A stretch of 64,000 nucleotides of DNA from Idiomarina rhizosphaerae (GCF_024159085.1 NZ_JAMZDE010000001.1:310001-374000); one strand, 5' to 3'; shown: positions 20,282-30,373, numbered from the stretch's first letter. Notes: generated by a model from the letters alone, not told the origin. A program made the numbers and translations.

Positions 20282-21108
20282 CAGAATCTGTAAATGTAGC
20301 CAAGAAGCACGTTATTTTCGGTTGAGCGGTCAACCAATGGACTGTCTTTTATTTCCTCTGCCAGACTTGTGACACTGGCATCCAGAAACATAAAATGCTT
20401 TTGGTTGATCATATAACCGACCCTCGCGCCGACTTCTATATTGATAGCAGCTTCCCCCTTATAGAGAGATCGATCAGCATTCACTTCGTTTGCCTGAACG
20501 CCATAGTAGTAATCAACATATTTATCGTCGTGCCATTTGACTTCAACACGCGGACTGAAAGTATAGTTCTCAGCAAAGTGCCAGGTTTTTTCAATACCCA
20601 GATTAAAGCGACTGCCTTCGCTGTCTCCGGCAACTTCACTCACAAATTCAGCGCTAACATCAACTAAACTGCTCTTCCACTCTACTCTCGCACCAGCCCA
20701 AAAGCCGCCATCTCTATCTTCCATACCCTCCAGAATTTGGGTATCACTCTCATCGTAGTCATTAATATCAAGCTTGCCGACGAGGCTGAAATCGAACCGG
20801 CCTAAATTACTGAGCTCATAACTCGGGAGCTTAAACGCCAGTTCTGGGCCTGTTAACCGAATGTATTGGTTTTCAAAGGTCAGAATAGGAACAACCCGGT
20901 TCTTACGGTCGACATCTATATAAGCTTTCTGCTCACTGTATACTCCTGCACCCAGTCCCCAAGATGATTCAGCCGTTTCTTTCCCTGTAACCCGCTCAGC
21001 TGAAACAGGGAAAGCCACCCAAAAAACCAGTAATGAAGCAGCTACTGTTGGCGCAGATAGATGGCTCCGAAACGGCAGACTGCAGGCCTTAGAAAATAAA
21101 GATTGCAT
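20281..21108 (-). CDS. MipA/OmpV-family outer-membrane protein
   Basis: A 275-residue protein with a long signal peptide ending near FPVSA (residue 37), followed by a beta-barrel pattern and a terminal aromatic residue (LLGYIYRF). WGLGAGVYSEQKAYIDVDRK followed by PILTFENQYIRL is typical of MipA/OmpV (PF06629). MipA is an MltA-interacting scaffold in E. coli, and family members are often induced by antibiotics or metals through an adjacent two-component system. Being first in an operon with a response regulator and a kinase fits that role. Confidence 0.85.
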   Translation of the reverse strand: MQSLFSKACSLPFRSHLSAPTVAASLLVFWVAFPVSAERVTGKETAESSWGLGAGVYSEQKAYIDVDRKNRVVPILTFENQYIRLTGPELAFKLPSYELSNLGRFDFSLVGKLDINDYDESDTQILEGMEDRDGGFWAGARVEWKSSLVDVSAEFVSEVAGDSEGSRFNLGIEKTWHFAENYTFSPRVEVKWHDDKYVDYYYGVQANEVNADRSLYKGEAAINIEVGARVGYMINQKHFMFLDASVTSLAEEIKDSPLVDRSTENNVLLGYIYRF

Positions 21109-21181
21109 AAATAAACTCCCTTCAAAAGACGCTAAAGAGTCTTCATCATCTATCCGCTTAACTTACATAGAACTTACCAAC

Positions 21182-22576
21182 CTAGATTTTATTTCCACTT
21201 AACTGAATACCGCCGCCAAAGTTCCGGTAAATGTCGACTAAGCGAATAAAACTCTGTTGCTGTAATTGCGCCAGTTGGTCGCGACTGCTCAGCAACTCGC
21301 GTTCGGCATCAAGCAAATCCAGAAACTCGTTGCTACCCGCTTCATATCGCTGGCGGGCAATTTCCACGGCCTTTTTACTGGCCTGCCACTGTTGCTCTGT
21401 ATTAAGTTGCTGCTCGCGGCTCAGGTTGTAACTGTTAAGCGATAGCTGCATTTCGTTAATGGCATCAAATACCTGCTGCTCGAACTGAGCCAACGCCATT
21501 TGTGCACTGGCTTCGGCTTGCTGAATGCGTGCTTTTACCGAACCTAAATCGGCAGCCTGCCAACTTAAACTTGGTGCCACAGACCAGCTTTGTGTTTCGC
21601 TACCCAGTGTTAGCCCGGGCCCGGATAAAAATCCCAGAAAACCGCGCACCGACAGGTTCGGATATAAGTCTGCCGTAGCCACGCCAATATTTGCCGTACG
21701 AGCAGCGAGTAACCGCTCACTACTTGCCACGTCCGCCCGGTGGCGCAAATAATTTTCACCGTTCACTACTGCTACCGGTCGCTTCAGCGCAGGCAACTGC
21801 GGCTCAGCACTCAACTCTAACTGGCCGGGTTCTAATGCCAACAATGCTGACAAGGTTGCATCCGCCGCCGATAGCGCTTCCCGGTATGCGGGCACTGACG
21901 CTTTCACCCGGTGCAATTGCACGTCAATTTGCGCTAGCTCCAGCTCAGAGGCCATGCCGACCTCTAATCTGGCCTGCACTATGGCACGACTTTGCTGCAG
22001 GTTTTCCAGGTTTTCCTCGGCAACTTTCAGACGCAGCTGCGCTCCACGGTATTCGCCGTAACTGGTTGCCACCTGACTAATCAGTCGCACTTGCGCGTCG
22101 CGCCATAAAATATCTGCTTGCTGCGCCTGAGCCTCTGCCGCCTCACTGGCACGACGTAACTTGCCAAACAAATCCAGATCCCAGCTTAAGTTGGCACCGC
22201 TGCTGTACCCGCGGGTAATAACGTCATCATCGTCTGCCGACAGAGTATTGTTTTCACTTGCCTGATAACCTGCTTCCAACGTCCCTTTCGGCCATGAATC
22301 GTTGTCGGCATCACGAAATACCGCATAGGCCCGGTCGACATTCGCCCTGGCTTGCGCCAGGGTACGGTTCTCCGCCAGAGCACGTTCAACCAACTGATTA
22401 AGCTCGGCGTCATCAAACGCCTGCCACCAGCTCAAAGCCTGCTCGGCCTGCTGATAGGGCTGACTTAGGTTAATGCTTTCTACCTTCTCCGGCTTTTGAT
22501 AATCCGGTCCGGCAGAGCAGGCACTTAGCGACGCCACGAGCAGAGCCAGTGTTGATATTTTTGCTGCATTACGCAT
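21182..22576 (-). CDS. RND efflux outer-membrane lipoprotein, OprM/NodT type
   Basis: A 464-residue outer-membrane channel. The lipobox LSAC gives lipidated Cys20. Two TolC-like repeats follow with the usual helical motifs (NLSWDLDLFGKLRRASEAA; SWQAADLGSVKARIQQAEA). It forms the exit duct of the tripartite pump. Its ATG overlaps the permease stop by 8 bp (ATGCGTAA), showing translational coupling. It is the last gene of the adaptor-permease-channel operon. Confidence 0.94.
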   Translation of the reverse strand: MRNAAKISTLALLVASLSACSAGPDYQKPEKVESINLSQPYQQAEQALSWWQAFDDAELNQLVERALAENRTLAQARANVDRAYAVFRDADNDSWPKGTLEAGYQASENNTLSADDDDVITRGYSSGANLSWDLDLFGKLRRASEAAEAQAQQADILWRDAQVRLISQVATSYGEYRGAQLRLKVAEENLENLQQSRAIVQARLEVGMASELELAQIDVQLHRVKASVPAYREALSAADATLSALLALEPGQLELSAEPQLPALKRPVAVVNGENYLRHRADVASSERLLAARTANIGVATADLYPNLSVRGFLGFLSGPGLTLGSETQSWSVAPSLSWQAADLGSVKARIQQAEASAQMALAQFEQQVFDAINEMQLSLNSYNLSREQQLNTEQQWQASKKAVEIARQRYEAGSNEFLDLLDAERELLSSRDQLAQLQQQSFIRLVDIYRNFGGGIQLSGNKI

Positions 22577-25500
22577 GGTTACTTTCCTCCGAAGAGCTTT
22601 CTGTTGGCTCTGATAGCGATTTTTTCTCGCCGCGTTTAGCCAACATGTAGTAAAACAGCGGCGTTAGAATCAGACCAAAAATGGTGACGCCTATCATGCC
22701 GGAGAATACGGCAACGCCCATAGCCTGACGCATTTCAGCACCGGCACCGGTGGAGAAGACCATAGGCACCACGCCCATAATAAAGGCAATAGACGTCATC
22801 AGTATCGGGCGCAACCGCAAACGACCCGCTTCCAGAATCGCGTCCATCGTACTCATACCGTGGTCTTGCAACTCTTTGGCGAACTCGACTATTAATATGG
22901 CATTCTTCGTCGCCAGCCCCACCAGCACAATCAAGCCTATCTGGGTAAGAATGTTGTTATCTCCGCCATAGATAAGCACACCGCTTAACGCCGATAACAG
23001 GGTCATCGGAATAATCAGGATGATGGCCAACGGCAAAGTTAAGCTCTCGTACTGCGCAGCCAGCACCATAAAGACCAGCAAGATAACCAGCGGATAAATG
23101 AACATGCCCGCATTACCGGCCAGAATTTGCTGGTAAGTCAGTTCTGTCCACTCGTAGGTCATGCCGTTCGGCAGCGTTTCAGCCAGAATCTTTTCAATGG
23201 CTGCCTGCGCCTCACCCGTACTATAGCCAGGTGCCGGACCTCCGTTGATTTCCGCTGTGGTAAATCCGTTATAGTGCATTACCCTATCCGGCCCTGCGGT
23301 GTTGGTGATGTTCATAAACGAGCCCAACGGAACCATTTCACCACTGCCGTTACGCACTTTCAGCTGACTGATCTGCTCAGGCGTCTGCCGAAACTGCTCA
23401 TCCGCCTGCATATTCACCTGATAGGTGCGGCCGAAGCGGTTAAAGTCATTCACATACACTGAGCCCATGTAAGCCTGCAAAGTCTGAAATACCTCATCCA
23501 GGCTCACATCTTGTTGTTTAGCTTTAGTACGGTCGACATCGATATTCAACTGCGGCACATTTACCTGATAGCTGGAAAACACACCCGTCAGCTCAGGCGT
23601 CGCCCAGGCTTTTTGCATAACCTCCATGTTGACCTTATACAGCTCCTCGTAACCATGGTTGGCACGGTCTTGTATTTGCAGCCTAAAACCACCAATCGTA
23701 CCTAACCCCTGCACCGGAGGCGGCGGGAATATCGCAATGTAAGCTTCATCAATAGCGGCGAACTTCTGGTTCAATGCACCCGCTATTGCATTAGCCGACA
23801 TTGAAGAATCCGTTCGCTCATCAAAGTCAGTTAGCGATACAAACACTATTCCGGAGTTCGGGCTGTTAGTGAAACCGTTAATACTCAGACCCGGAAAAGC
23901 AATTGAGTTCGCCACACCCGGATGATCCAAGGCAATACTCGACATTTCTTTAATCACCGCAGCGGTGCGATCCAGCGAAGCAGCATCCGGCAATTGGGCA
24001 AAGGCCACCAGGTATTGCTTATCCTGACTCGGCACATAACCCGTGGGAGTCGTCGCAAACTGCAGACCGGTTAACCCTAATAAAGCCACATAAAGAACGC
24101 CTACAATGACACCATAGCGGATCACTTTTTTAACCAGCCAGCCGTAACCTTTAGACAAACGGGCAAAAAAGCGGTTAAAGGGGTCAAATAACCAACGGCC
24201 TAACAGCTTGTCCATGCCGCGGGTCAGTATGTCTTTTTTCTCGCCATGGCCTTTTAACAGAAGCGCCGCCAATGCCGGGCTTAGTGTTAATGAGTTAATA
24301 GCTGAAATAAAGGTAGAGATGGTAATGGTTAAAGCAAACTGTTTATAAAATTGCCCGGTTAAGCCCGACATGAAGGCGGTTGGAATAAACACTGCTGCCA
24401 GCACCAGTGTCGTCGCAACAATAGGACCGGTGACTTCTTTCATGGCTTTTTGTGTGGCAGCAATGGGGGATAAACCTTCGCTAATATTTCGCTCTACGTT
24501 TTCCACCACCACAATGGCGTCATCCACCACAATACCAATGGCCAGCACCAACCCAAACAGCGACAAGGCATTTAACGAAAAGCCAAGCATATGCATAAAG
24601 GCGAAAGTACCCACCAGCGACACCGGCACGGCGACCAAAGGAATAATTGAGGCGCGCCAGGTTTGCAGAAACAGCACCACAACCAGTACCACAAGCAATA
24701 CGGCTTCAAGCAGAGTTTTCACTACCGCATCAATAGAGCCGCGTACAAAAACGGTTGGGTCATACACAATGTCGTAAGTTAAACCGTCAGGAAAACCTTT
24801 CGACAATTCCGCCATTTTGGCGCGAACATCGTCAGAAATTTGAATGGCATTGGAGCCGGACGCCTGGAAAATCGGAAGCGCTACCGCGTCTTTATTGTTC
24901 AGCAATGAGCGCAATGCATAAGTTGAAGCGCCAAGCTCAACACGGGCGACATCTTTTAAGCGACTGATTTCGCCGTTCTCGCCCACCTTGATAATAATAT
25001 CTTCAAACTCTTCGACGTCTGTCAAACGGCCTTTCACGTTGATCAGCAATTGAAAATCGGCGTCACCGCTTGGCTGAGAACCCAAACTGCCAGCTGCCGC
25101 CTGCTGGTTTTGCTCACGAATTGCCTCGGTAATTTGCGCCGGAGACAAACCCAGCGCCGAGACTTTATTTGGATCCAGCCAAATTCGCATGCTGTATTCA
25201 CCAGCACCAAATAACCTGACGGCCCCAACGCCTTCTATGCGCGCCAGTTCATCTTTGATATTTAAGTTCGCATAATTCGACAGGTACAGCATGTCGTAGC
25301 GATCATCCGGTGAAGTTAGATGCACCACCATGGTTAAATTCGGCGACGACTTCTCGGTCACCACACCTAAACGTTGCACCACTTGTGGCAGGCGCGGTTT
25401 AGCCCGCTCTACCCGGCTTTGCACCTGAGTTTGCGCTAAGTTGACGTCCGTACCTATAGCAAAGGTGACGGTTAATGTCATACGACCATCCGAGGTGGCC

Positions 25501-25745
25501 TGAGAGGACATATACAACATGTCCTCGACACCATTAATTTCCTGCTCCAGTGGCGAGGCCACAGTCTCAGCTATGACTTTGGGGTTAGCGCCCGGATAGT
25601 TAGCCGTTACTACAACCGTTGGCGGCACCACTTCGGGGTATTCGGTAATTGGCAACTGCCATACCGCTATCGCACCAGTAATAAAGAACAACAGCGAGAT
25701 AACCGCGGCGAAAATGGGCCGTCGGATGAAAAATTGAGAAAACAT
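22569..25745 (-). CDS. RND multidrug efflux permease, HAE1 family
   Basis: A 1058-residue inner-membrane proton/drug antiporter. It has the standard N terminus MFSQFFIRRPIFAAVISLL, twelve membrane helices in two halves, and large periplasmic pore and docking loops. The proton-relay acidic pair D408-D409 sits in GIVVDDAIVVVENVERN, matching AcrB D407-D408. GPAPGYSTGEAQ and a QYESLTLPLAI segment are typical of the MexF/AcrB group. The substrates are probably lipophilic antibiotics, dyes or solvents, but cannot be specified. It lies 10 bp after the adaptor gene. Confidence 0.96.
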   Translation of the reverse strand: MFSQFFIRRPIFAAVISLLFFITGAIAVWQLPITEYPEVVPPTVVVTANYPGANPKVIAETVASPLEQEINGVEDMLYMSSQATSDGRMTLTVTFAIGTDVNLAQTQVQSRVERAKPRLPQVVQRLGVVTEKSSPNLTMVVHLTSPDDRYDMLYLSNYANLNIKDELARIEGVGAVRLFGAGEYSMRIWLDPNKVSALGLSPAQITEAIREQNQQAAAGSLGSQPSGDADFQLLINVKGRLTDVEEFEDIIIKVGENGEISRLKDVARVELGASTYALRSLLNNKDAVALPIFQASGSNAIQISDDVRAKMAELSKGFPDGLTYDIVYDPTVFVRGSIDAVVKTLLEAVLLVVLVVVLFLQTWRASIIPLVAVPVSLVGTFAFMHMLGFSLNALSLFGLVLAIGIVVDDAIVVVENVERNISEGLSPIAATQKAMKEVTGPIVATTLVLAAVFIPTAFMSGLTGQFYKQFALTITISTFISAINSLTLSPALAALLLKGHGEKKDILTRGMDKLLGRWLFDPFNRFFARLSKGYGWLVKKVIRYGVIVGVLYVALLGLTGLQFATTPTGYVPSQDKQYLVAFAQLPDAASLDRTAAVIKEMSSIALDHPGVANSIAFPGLSINGFTNSPNSGIVFVSLTDFDERTDSSMSANAIAGALNQKFAAIDEAYIAIFPPPPVQGLGTIGGFRLQIQDRANHGYEELYKVNMEVMQKAWATPELTGVFSSYQVNVPQLNIDVDRTKAKQQDVSLDEVFQTLQAYMGSVYVNDFNRFGRTYQVNMQADEQFRQTPEQISQLKVRNGSGEMVPLGSFMNITNTAGPDRVMHYNGFTTAEINGGPAPGYSTGEAQAAIEKILAETLPNGMTYEWTELTYQQILAGNAGMFIYPLVILLVFMVLAAQYESLTLPLAIILIIPMTLLSALSGVLIYGGDNNILTQIGLIVLVGLATKNAILIVEFAKELQDHGMSTMDAILEAGRLRLRPILMTSIAFIMGVVPMVFSTGAGAEMRQAMGVAVFSGMIGVTIFGLILTPLFYYMLAKRGEKKSLSEPTESSSEESNHA

Positions 25746-25755
25746 TGAGTGCCCC

Positions 25756-26997
25756 TTAACCGTGATTATCTTCTGTCGATGTCTGCGCAGTCAGCTCGTT
25801 ATTGGCTTCGTCCAGCAGCTGTTGTGCTTTACGTAACCTGACCAATTGCTCACTGCTTGCCATTGGTACAAGTTGAGGATCAACTTGCATATTGGCTCTA
25901 ACTCGCTGCAAACCGTTCACTACAATTTTGTCCGTTGGCGTTAAGCCTTTACTCACTATGCGTAGCCCGTTAACTTTTTCACCCAGCTCAATCGCCCGAT
26001 ACTCCAGCTCGTTATTACTATTAACCACCAGCACAAACTTGTTATTCAAGTCGGTTCCAACGGCCTTTTCGTCAATCAAAATGCCTTCATAAGAGTCGCT
26101 GCCCACCAAACGAATTCGGGCAAATAGACCGGGTAACAAGTCGTTATCCTCGTTAGGGAAACTGGCTCGTATACGGATGGTGCCAGTTTGCGCATCAATG
26201 CGGTTATCGACAAAATCGACCCGGCCTACGTGCTGATAATTGCTGTCGTTAGCCAGTGCCATATAAACGGGGTTCGAGGTCGAGTCGCGAGTATCAGCCC
26301 GTTTCCCTGTTTCAGCCAGACGGGCGTACTTGAGGTAGCTCTGCTCGTCTACATCGAAGTATGCATACATCTTCTCGGTTGAAACCAGGCTGGTAATTTG
26401 ACTTTGTCCCGCGCTCACAAAGTTACCAGCGGTAACCTGAGCATAAGATACCCGGCCGCTAATGGGCGCAGTAATGCGGGTGTAGCTTAAGTCGAGTTCA
26501 GCGCGTTCAAGTGCCGCTTCAACCGAAGCCACGGTTGCCGCAGTTTGTTGTTTACGGGCCAAGCGACTGTCCAGTAATTCAGCAGAAATTGCCCGCTGGC
26601 TACTGAGTTTTTCAGCCCGGCGATATTCCTTTTCCGCCTGAACCGCAGCGCTTTGCGCACTTTGCAACTCAGCTTTTAAGCGAGCAACTTCCGTGGCGAA
26701 GGGACGAGGGTCAATTTGCACCAGCAAATCCCCTTTATTGACCAAAGCACCTTCATTGAAGTGCACCTGTTCAATATAACCAGAAACTCGCGGTATCAAC
26801 TGAACCGTCTGTGGCGCTTGCAAACGGCCGGTGAATTCATCCCATTCGGTGATCCGTTCATGAACCACCTGCGCTACGCTAACTTGCGGTGCAGCCGGCG
26901 CCGCAGTCTCTTCCGCAGCTTCCGGATTGCTGCACGCGGCTAATACCAGCGCAGCAATACCTCCTAAAAGAACTTTTACAGTGTTTGTCGTACTCAT
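25756..26997 (-). CDS. RND efflux periplasmic adaptor, MexE/AcrA type
   Basis: A 413-residue membrane-fusion protein and lipoprotein (LAAC, Cys22). Domain order is a half-lipoyl motif (VSGYIEQVHFNEGALVNKGD), a long hairpin, a second lipoyl half (ITAPISGRVSYAQVTAGNFV) and then beta-barrel domains. The ATG at 26997 is chosen over a TTG at 27012. It is the first gene of the pump operon, expressed from the promoter bracketed by two operators at 27064-27125. Confidence 0.94.
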   Translation of the reverse strand: MSTTNTVKVLLGGIAALVLAACSNPEAAEETAAPAAPQVSVAQVVHERITEWDEFTGRLQAPQTVQLIPRVSGYIEQVHFNEGALVNKGDLLVQIDPRPFATEVARLKAELQSAQSAAVQAEKEYRRAEKLSSQRAISAELLDSRLARKQQTAATVASVEAALERAELDLSYTRITAPISGRVSYAQVTAGNFVSAGQSQITSLVSTEKMYAYFDVDEQSYLKYARLAETGKRADTRDSTSNPVYMALANDSNYQHVGRVDFVDNRIDAQTGTIRIRASFPNEDNDLLPGLFARIRLVGSDSYEGILIDEKAVGTDLNNKFVLVVNSNNELEYRAIELGEKVNGLRIVSKGLTPTDKIVVNGLQRVRANMQVDPQLVPMASSEQLVRLRKAQQLLDEANNELTAQTSTEDNHG

Positions 26998-27063
26998 GGC
27001 CTTGCTCTCCAAACTATTGCCAGATGCTGCGAAACGAGCATCAAATAAAACTAGCTATTTATG

Positions 27064-27125
27064 TACCGTTCGGTAAGAATATAGAAATCGGAGTTGCTGT
27101 CAAATGAATTTTGTACTGATCGGTA
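27064..27125 (-). promoter_or_regulatory. Efflux promoter bracketed by two TetR-type operators
   Basis: On the minus strand TTGACA (27098-27103) and TATTCT (27076-27081) are 16 bp apart. TACCGTTCGGTA at 27064-27075 touches the -10 on its downstream side. TACTGATCGGTA at 27114-27125 lies just upstream of the -35. The two operators match at 10 of 12 positions and are exactly 50 bp apart, which fits binding by the divergent TetR protein with repression of the pump. Confidence 0.72.
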
Positions 27126-27145
27126 AAATTGATGATTATTTTGAA

Positions 27146-27259
27146 CTAAATACTGAAAAACAACGTAAGAACAACTGAAGCAACCAAAAACAGGCCGCCT
27201 TTAATACGAGGTAAAGTATAGTTAGCGCAGGTAGAAATTAGCGTGCCGAAAACTGCTGA
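27146..27259 (-). other. Possible membrane-protein remnant in a 430-bp spacer
   Basis: The region 26998-27429 carries the pump promoter, the tetR upstream region and a 7-bp hairpin (CTGCGGC/GCCGCAG, 27313-27332). In addition, one minus-strand frame of 37 codons without a start reads AVFGTLISTCANYTLPRIKG followed by a hydrophobic helix and a stop. It may be the tail of a lost transporter. Support is weak. Confidence 0.2.
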
Positions 27260-27429
27260 CTACTTGCCTATTTCTATAGAGTCGATACGAATACCCTGTT
27301 TTACATTGATGCCTGCGGCGTCTTTGCCGCAGCTGAATAAGACAGAGTATCGCTGGACAGTATTCGCCCGCCTGTTTACTATGTGAGCGTGTCAGCAAGG
27401 GCGCTAAAGTGTCGATGAGGAGTATAGCT

Positions 27430-28041
27430 ATGACAACGAAAACTCAAACTGTTTGTCGCGGACGACCATGTGCTTTTAATAAAGAAGAAGCACTGGGCAA
27501 AGCGCTAGAACTGTTTTGGCGTAATGGCTACGAAGGCACCTCATTGAGCGACCTGACAAAAGTGATGGGTATTAATAAACCCAGCCTCTACTCGGCTTTT
27601 GGCAATAAAGAACAGCTGTTTTTGCAGGCTATCGACCTTTACGAAAAGCGCCCTGACGCCTTCTTTTATCCGGCAATGGAGCAGAAAACGGCTTACTTAG
27701 CGGTGCAAGCCATGCTACGCGGCGCTGCCGACAGAATGGCGAACGCTGATCACCCTCAAGGCTGTGTCATTGTCCAGGGTGCGTTATCTTGTAGCGAAGC
27801 TTCAGCAACCGTTAAAGATGCACTAGTTAAGCGCAGACTTGAAGGACAGCAAGCACTCGAGAAACGTTTTGAACAGGCACAACAGGATGGCGACTTGCCA
27901 CAGCATGTCGATGCAGCTAACCTGGCTTCTTATATTGGTACCGTGCTACAGGGTATGTGCGTACAGGCTAATAACGGCGCCTCTACTGAGGACTTATATG
28001 CGGTTGCCGACATGGTGCTGCAGAACTTTCCGAAGGCGTAA
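27430..28041 (+). CDS. TetR-family regulator of the RND pump
   Basis: A 203-residue TetR/AcrR repressor with the HTH at about residues 25-60 (GTSLSDLTKVMGINKPSLYSAF). The ATG at 27430 is chosen because TGAGGAG lies seven bases upstream; earlier in-frame starts have no such site. Cys8 and Cys13 near the N terminus and Cys in GCVIVQGALSC are notable but not known to be functional. The divergent position and the two matching operators in front of the pump point to local repression relieved by a pump substrate. Confidence 0.9.
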   Translation: MTTKTQTVCRGRPCAFNKEEALGKALELFWRNGYEGTSLSDLTKVMGINKPSLYSAFGNKEQLFLQAIDLYEKRPDAFFYPAMEQKTAYLAVQAMLRGAADRMANADHPQGCVIVQGALSCSEASATVKDALVKRRLEGQQALEKRFEQAQQDGDLPQHVDAANLASYIGTVLQGMCVQANNGASTEDLYAVADMVLQNFPKA

Positions 28042-28201
28042 TCTTGCAGGATAAAACAAGCTAAGACATGTAAGATCCTCCGCAATACTTGCCTAATACT
28101 ATAATCCTTGAGCCGTTCACTGGTCGAAACATAACACCCGCACCTATACTGATTAATCTCATTTAAAGGGTGAACTTAGCCACAGCTCGAGGATTACAAT
28201 T

Positions 28202-29131
28202 ATGTCTGATCAGTACCTTGCCCGGCGAATGGCAGACCTGACACAACGACTGCTTCCGTTACTTACAAAAGAAGACCTGACGCAAACCGCCATTGCTGAC
28301 ATTTCACTAATGCATCTCAGTAATCCGTCGCAGGCTCGCCCAATTATTTATCGCCCCGCTGTTTGCTTTATGCTGCAAGGAGCAAAAGAGCTGCTGGTCG
28401 GCAATACCAAAGTCACTTACGAGCAAATGAATTATCTTTTGATTCCGGTCATGTTGCCGGTTTCTGGTCGAGTGTCACAGGCATCTCCGGATAAACCCTA
28501 CATCGGTTTAAGCTTTAATTTTGACACGGCCGAATTGCGTGAATTAATTCTGTTACTGGGCGACCGCATTCCAGCGACGGTAAAATCACAAAGTAGCCTA
28601 TGTGTTGGCAAGGTCGACAGCGAAATGCTGCAGTTACTGGAGCGCGCAACTGAATTACTGGAAAAGCCCGATGACGCGGAAGTGCTGTTTCCCTTAATTA
28701 GGCGCGAATTGATGTATCGTTTGTTACTCGGAGAGCTGGGGGGTCTATTGCGAGATTTTAACCTCATAGACACCCAGGCAAGTCGTATTGCTCAAGCCAT
28801 CGATATTATCAAACGCCGGTTACACGAGCCGCTGCGCGTTAAAGATCTAGCTGGTGCTGTACATTTAAGTGAATCCGCCTTTTATCAAGCATTTAAAAGT
28901 GTGACTGCAATGTCGCCCATTCAATTCCAGAAAAAGCTTCGACTAGATGAGGCACGGCGAATTATGTTGTTTGAAGGAAGCGATGTCAGCACCGCCTGCT
29001 ATCAGGTAGGTTATGAAAGCCCATCTCAGTTTAGCCGTGAATACAGCCGTTTATTTGGACAGTCACCTAAAGCCGACATTAATGAATTCCGAGTGACGTC
29101 TGAAAGCAGTTACGCTCAGTTGGCGGGGTAA
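28202..29131 (+). CDS. AraC-family regulator (AraC_N type)
   Basis: A 309-residue regulator. The N-terminal cupin-like AraC_N domain shows IIYRPAVCFMLQGAKELLVG, a family signature. The C-terminal double HTH is at about 205-300 (RVKDLAGAVHLSESAFYQAF; ACYQVGYESPSQFSREYSRLFG). It precedes an Old Yellow Enzyme reductase by 132 bp on the same strand and probably activates it. The inducer may be an electrophile, judged from the neighbour; this is an inference. Confidence 0.88.
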   Translation: MSDQYLARRMADLTQRLLPLLTKEDLTQTAIADISLMHLSNPSQARPIIYRPAVCFMLQGAKELLVGNTKVTYEQMNYLLIPVMLPVSGRVSQASPDKPYIGLSFNFDTAELRELILLLGDRIPATVKSQSSLCVGKVDSEMLQLLERATELLEKPDDAEVLFPLIRRELMYRLLLGELGGLLRDFNLIDTQASRIAQAIDIIKRRLHEPLRVKDLAGAVHLSESAFYQAFKSVTAMSPIQFQKKLRLDEARRIMLFEGSDVSTACYQVGYESPSQFSREYSRLFGQSPKADINEFRVTSESSYAQLAG

Positions 29132-29263
29132 CATTTCGTTTGATTCATTTTTTCGATGGTTGAGATAGATTATTTCTAATTATCTCAAACGAGTGCCCGA
29201 GCTAGTATAGGTGCTTCAAAATTGCTTTTACAGCAAGCGCAGTAATTAACAGGAGTACTTAAG

Positions 29264-30352
29264 GTGTCCGCACTATTTCAACCGTTCGAGTTAAAAGACG
29301 TACGTTTGCGTAACCGCATTGCCGTTCCCCCAATGTGCCAATATATGGCTGAAGAAGGTGTCGTTAACGACTGGCATTTAAGTCATTACACCAGCCTGGC
29401 GCGTGGCGGTGCCGGCTTAGTCATTGTCGAAGCTACCGCGGTTTCCCCTGAAGGGCGCATTACCCCTAACTGCACAGGCCTCTGGAACGACGAACAGGCA
29501 CAAGCTTTTGCGCCTGTTGTGGAGAATATAAAAAAAGCAGGCGCCGTTGCCGGTATTCAAATTGGCCACGCCGGCCGCAAAGCCAGCGCAAACCGTCCGT
29601 GGGACGGTGACGACCACATAGCTGAAGATGATGCTAAAGGTTGGCAACCAATATCGCCTTCTCCTATCGCTTTTGGCGCAAACCTGCCTCGCGAACCTAA
29701 AGAAATGTCGCTGGATGACATAAAACGCGTGCAAAACGACTTTGTTTCCGCTGCGGAACGAGCTCGTGATTTAGGATTTGAATGGCTGGAACTGCACTTT
29801 GCTCACGGCTACTTAGGGCAGAGCTTTTTCTCCCCTCATGCGAACCAGCGTACCGACGAATACGGTGGTTCATTCGAGAACCGTGCCCGTTTTCTGGTGG
29901 AGACGGTTCGTGCAGTAAAAAAAGTGTGGTCAGATAACTTCCCGCTGACCGCGCGTTTTGGTGTGATTGAATTTGATGGCAATGACGAGCAGCAAATGCA
30001 GGAGTCCGTTAAGCTGACTCAGTTGCTAAAAGCTGAGGGGCTGGACTTTTTAAATGTCAGTATCAGTTTCTCAACACCAAACGCCAACATACCCTGGGGC
30101 CCAGGCTTTATGGCACCTATTGCGGAGCGCATTCGTAAAGAAGCAGATATTCCAGTGGCTTCCGCCTGGGGCATTGATTTACCTCAGCTGGCAGAACACA
30201 CGGTTGCACAAGGGCAACTGGATTTAGTCATGGTGGGTCGTGCTCATTTATCGAATCCTCACTGGCCTTACGACGCAGCCAAAGCACTGCGTGTCGAGAA
30301 GCCCTCTTGGGTCTTACCAGCACCTTACGCGCACTGGCTTGAACGCTACTAG
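29264..30352 (+). CDS. NADH:flavin oxidoreductase, Old Yellow Enzyme family (YqjM-like)
   Basis: A 362-residue FMN-dependent ene-reductase. It begins at a GTG preceded by AGGAG at 29251-29255. The YqjM-class features are Cys25 in PPMCQY (redox tuning), HAHGYL-type substrate His (HFAHGYLGQSFFSPH) and EYGGSFENRARF. Such enzymes reduce alpha,beta-unsaturated carbonyls or nitro compounds using NAD(P)H. It is followed by a long terminator hairpin. Together with the AraC gene it forms a likely electrophile-response unit. Confidence 0.92.
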   Translation: MSALFQPFELKDVRLRNRIAVPPMCQYMAEEGVVNDWHLSHYTSLARGGAGLVIVEATAVSPEGRITPNCTGLWNDEQAQAFAPVVENIKKAGAVAGIQIGHAGRKASANRPWDGDDHIAEDDAKGWQPISPSPIAFGANLPREPKEMSLDDIKRVQNDFVSAAERARDLGFEWLELHFAHGYLGQSFFSPHANQRTDEYGGSFENRARFLVETVRAVKKVWSDNFPLTARFGVIEFDGNDEQQMQESVKLTQLLKAEGLDFLNVSISFSTPNANIPWGPGFMAPIAERIRKEADIPVASAWGIDLPQLAEHTVAQGQLDLVMVGRAHLSNPHWPYDAAKALRVEKPSWVLPAPYAHWLERY

Positions 30353-30373
30353 GCAATAAGTTTTTCGCACTTT

